Source: Gnetum montanum
Lineage: Eukaryota; Streptophyta; Gnetopsida; Gnetales; Gnetaceae
Assembly: GCA_015680685.1 (NCBI GenBank)
Contig: MNCI01002813.1
Coordinates: forward strand, 267,771 to 331,770
Length of the DNA: 64,000 nucleotides
Reading direction: 5' to 3'
In this document: one piece after another, positions 62,101 through 64,000 of the stretch
Numbering within the stretch: the first letter of the stretch is position 1
Layout of the letters: the number at the start of each line of letters is the position of its first letter
The notes under the pieces: generated by a model
Databases searched by the model: none
The model's input: only the letters and a program-made list of their open reading frames with translations
Told to the model about the DNA's origin: nothing
Made by a program: the position numbers and the translations under genes

Positions 62101-62209
62101 TGATGGCATAAGCAAATCCTCTATGTGTTGTGGGCTTACAAGACGACATGTAGGACTATGATAGGTAAGACACCTTATAATCTTTTTTATGAATCTAAAG
62201 CAATGTTAC
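59123..62209 (+). pseudogene. E4 pol: RT, RNase H, second RNase H, integrase (3' truncated)
   Basis: RT has SKTIVVSKKMKG, LNKATIKDYFPLPSID, and NDYVDDIAVKS near 59980. RNase H follows around 60380-60620, frameshifted. The second RNase H is clear at 60886-61240: INNMAEYKGLL, VVRGDSQLIVNQI, then HVLCNEK and NALATLALN. Integrase has CDTCQRYAN, WGLDVIGPI, a TTIEYFTKWVEAIP block, IVTDNRP and KAKAMNKS, where the Glu is Lys. It stops inside the TPYNLFYES segment, where an LTR interrupts. It is riddled with TAG stops, many where E2 or E3 keep CAG or TGG. Confidence 0.87.
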
Positions 62210-62484
62210 TGTTGGCACATTTGGCCATTTCATGGAGCAGACTGGTAAGATTAAATGGGTTAAAAGTTCTTAGAGAACTGGCTAAAGTTTGGGTTTGAGA
62301 GGAAAAAAAATATATGAGCATAGTGCCTATATCAAGCCCCCGTTACCTTTCAAAGGAGATAAAATATGTTGAAAGATGCAAATATTTTAGTATACAGTTT
62401 GGAGGTTCACTCACGCGGTACAGCAAACTGAAAAATGGAATTCCTGAGCATACCAACAACACGAATTATTTTGCAAATGAATTG

Positions 62485-62600
62485 TGGCCCTAATTTGCAG
62501 AAAAATTTGGCCCTAATTTGTTGAAAAACGTGGCCCTAATTTGCTAAAAAACGTGGCCCTAATTTGCTGAAAATCGTGGCCCTAATTTGAAGAAAATCAT
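62485..62600 (+). repeat. five tandem 23-bp repeats in LTR
   Basis: Five head-to-tail copies of a unit near tggccctaatttgctgaaaa plus acg or tcg, with few differences. They lie in the upstream (U3) part of the LTR. Confidence 0.9.
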
Positions 62601-63439
62601 GGCTGAAAATGCAGAAAATCGAAGCCCTATTTTTCTCCAGAAATTGCAGAAAATCGTAGCCTATTTACTGATTTTGTTAAGAATTTGTTTGGGCGTTCTT
62701 GGAAAATTTGTGTTTTTTTTTGTTGTTCCATTGTAAGGGCTTCCGGTAGAGACGATTCAGAAAATGGCAAAGGCCGAAAAACAAATCGCAGACGCAGAAG
62801 ACCAGCGCGAATGCCTGCGGGCACAACAGAAAAAGAAGGTTAGGGCTGCACATTGGTGGAGAGTAGCGGCAGCAGAGTGGTGGCAGAAAGAAGTAGAACA
62901 GCGGCTGCAGGCGGTAGGAGCAGCAACAACGGACAGCGACGCAAAAACCAGAGATCATGGTCGCAGTGGTCAGAAGAGGGGGCCTCCGAAATACCACTAA
63001 GAACAAAAAATACGGCAAGTGTGGTGACAATTATAGGCATGCATGACGGTGAGACAGCACCATGGCTGAGTTTGCACGCGGCAAGGGCAGAAAACCGAGG
63101 TCTGGTAGGATAAATTTGGGATGGCGCTAATTGGTGTTAATATTGATTTTTTTAAAAACTTTACCAGGACAAGGGTACGGTTCATCATCAAGGATGTATT
63201 ATTGATATATGCCTAATGTTAGCATTTGAATTACCAATTAAAAAGGGGCTCTGCTGGAAAAATGTTTATGTGTTTTTGAGGGTTAGATTACATAATTTTA
63301 TAATACCATCAAACCGCCACCTCCTATATTGCCAAGAAAAGGCAAAATAAAGAGGATATATGTGTATGGGATAAGTTGCAACTATAGCTTGTATTTCTAT
63401 GCAACTTAGTGATTGTATTTTAATTTTCTATGATAACCA

Positions 63440-63790
63440 CCACCAAGGACACTTGTCAATATTAGCCTTTTTATCTCTTTTGTGGTTGAAACCACCTAAA
63501 ATTATTGTAACTTACCTAACTTGTTGGGCAAGTAACCTCCTAACTTGTTGGGCAAGAAATTTTCTAATTGGTGAGTCAAGTTACTTGAGAGAAAAGTTAG
63601 GTGAGTTATTTTTGAGATATTTTTTAAATTGTAACTACAAGGGTCACTTGTCAACTACAAAGGCCACTTGTCAACTAAATGGGACATGTGTCAATTACAA
63701 CTTATTTGTCTCCATGGTGAGCACTTGACAACTAGATGAAGACACTTGGCAAGACACTTGGCAACTGAATGAAGACACTTGGCCATGGAA
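63440..63790 (+). repeat. short repeats upstream of LTR TATA box
   Basis: Repeated phrases cacttgtcaactac, gacacttggcaa, and two copies of taacttgttgggcaag occur within 350 bp upstream of the TATA box. They are typical of enhancer-like U3 subrepeats. Confidence 0.75.
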
Positions 63791-64000
63791 TAGGGCACTT
63801 GTCCATTGTAGCCTTTTTGTCTCCATGGTGGTTAAAACCACCCAAGATATTTTGTAACTTACCTAACCACCTTTGAGCCCTATAAAAATGCTTCAGGAGG
63901 AAAGGAGAAAAAAAACAACACATGGGGTCTCACACTTGGGAGTAAAGAAGATTTGTAAAGAAGATTGTTTGCAAGATGGCTTGCTAGAATAAAGATTTCA

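Larger units (their letters stand above)
33150..62209 (+). mobile_element. E4: older Tat-lineage element in three pieces, 5' part missing
   Basis: The pieces 33150-34641, 51934-52315 and 54876-62209 are collinear with E3 from its spacer repeats (40080) to integrase. The first junction is E3, inserted with target copies cctat and cctgt; the second is a solo LTR. LTRs, gag and protease of E4 are not in the window: the left edge is truncated near 33150 and the right edge is cut by another LTR inside integrase. E4 is more divergent from E2 and E3 than they are from each other, yet carries the same antisense gene at the same place. Confidence 0.8.
62210..64000 (+). mobile_element. partial LTR of the same family as 52316-54875, running off the window
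   Basis: Starts tgttggcacatttggcca inside E4 integrase. TATA box tataaaaatg at 63881-63890. Near the window end, gtttgcaagatggc and ttgctagaataaagatt match the other copy on the opposite strand. It has a CpG-richer block at about 62750-63110. Whether it is a solo LTR or the 5' LTR of a full element cannot be seen. Confidence 0.75.

Noticed and set aside
62677-63030. Overlapping open frames on both strands in the right LTR
   Set aside because: Low-complexity, CpG-rich sequence open in several frames at once, with no recognisable motif.

Overview
This 64 kb window is plant nuclear DNA made almost wholly of nested, decayed LTR retrotransposons. I recognise no free-standing host gene. The plant assignment rests on the main family, a Tat-lineage Ty3/gypsy element with a second, archaeal-type RNase H between its normal RNase H and integrase. 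The AT-rich sequence and very old insertions suggest a large genome, possibly a gymnosperm (inference only).

Layout. (1) Positions 1-5500: a broken Ty3/gypsy element (E0, Athila-like) on +. (2) 7415-32584: a Ty1/copia-type element (E1) on -, with gag but no recognisable pol. (3) 8564-25855: a 17.3 kb Tat-lineage element (E2) on -, inserted in E1 with a perfect 5-bp target duplication. (4) 29935-31712: a solo LTR inside the 5' LTR of E1. (5) About 33150-62209: an older Tat element (E4) on +, cut into three pieces. (6) 34642-51933: a second 17.3 kb Tat element (E3) on +, inserted in E4. (7) 52316-54875 and 62210-64000: two LTRs of another family, in opposite orientation, both interrupting E4.

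The notable system: E2, E3 and E4 each carry, between protease and reverse transcriptase, a complete intron-containing gene on the strand opposite to gag-pol. All three copies share a TATA box 115-135 bp before the ATG, a short first exon starting Met-Ala-Pro-(Lys/Arg) and ending at a GTAAGT donor, a second exon of 442-451 nt, a short second intron, a last intron of 77-86 nt and an acidic C-terminus. Exon 2 plus the start of exon 3 match the layout of the plant FCP1/NIF-like branch of the HAD phosphatase superfamily, but the catalytic Asp-x-Asp/Asn motif is lost in all copies. The rest of the protein, including a coiled coil, I do not recognise. I infer that an ancestral Tat element captured a host gene in antisense orientation. 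Its introns survived because they are not introns on the element's genomic RNA. On the sense strand the whole gene sits in what looks like an Ogre-type intron between protease and reverse transcriptase.

Other shared features are palindromic TACGCTAC/GTAGCGTA motifs in the LTRs, repeats built on ggcc-nnaaatggcc and ttaaactag in every spacer, and decay dominated by transitions and by TAG stops, as expected from loss of methylated cytosine.
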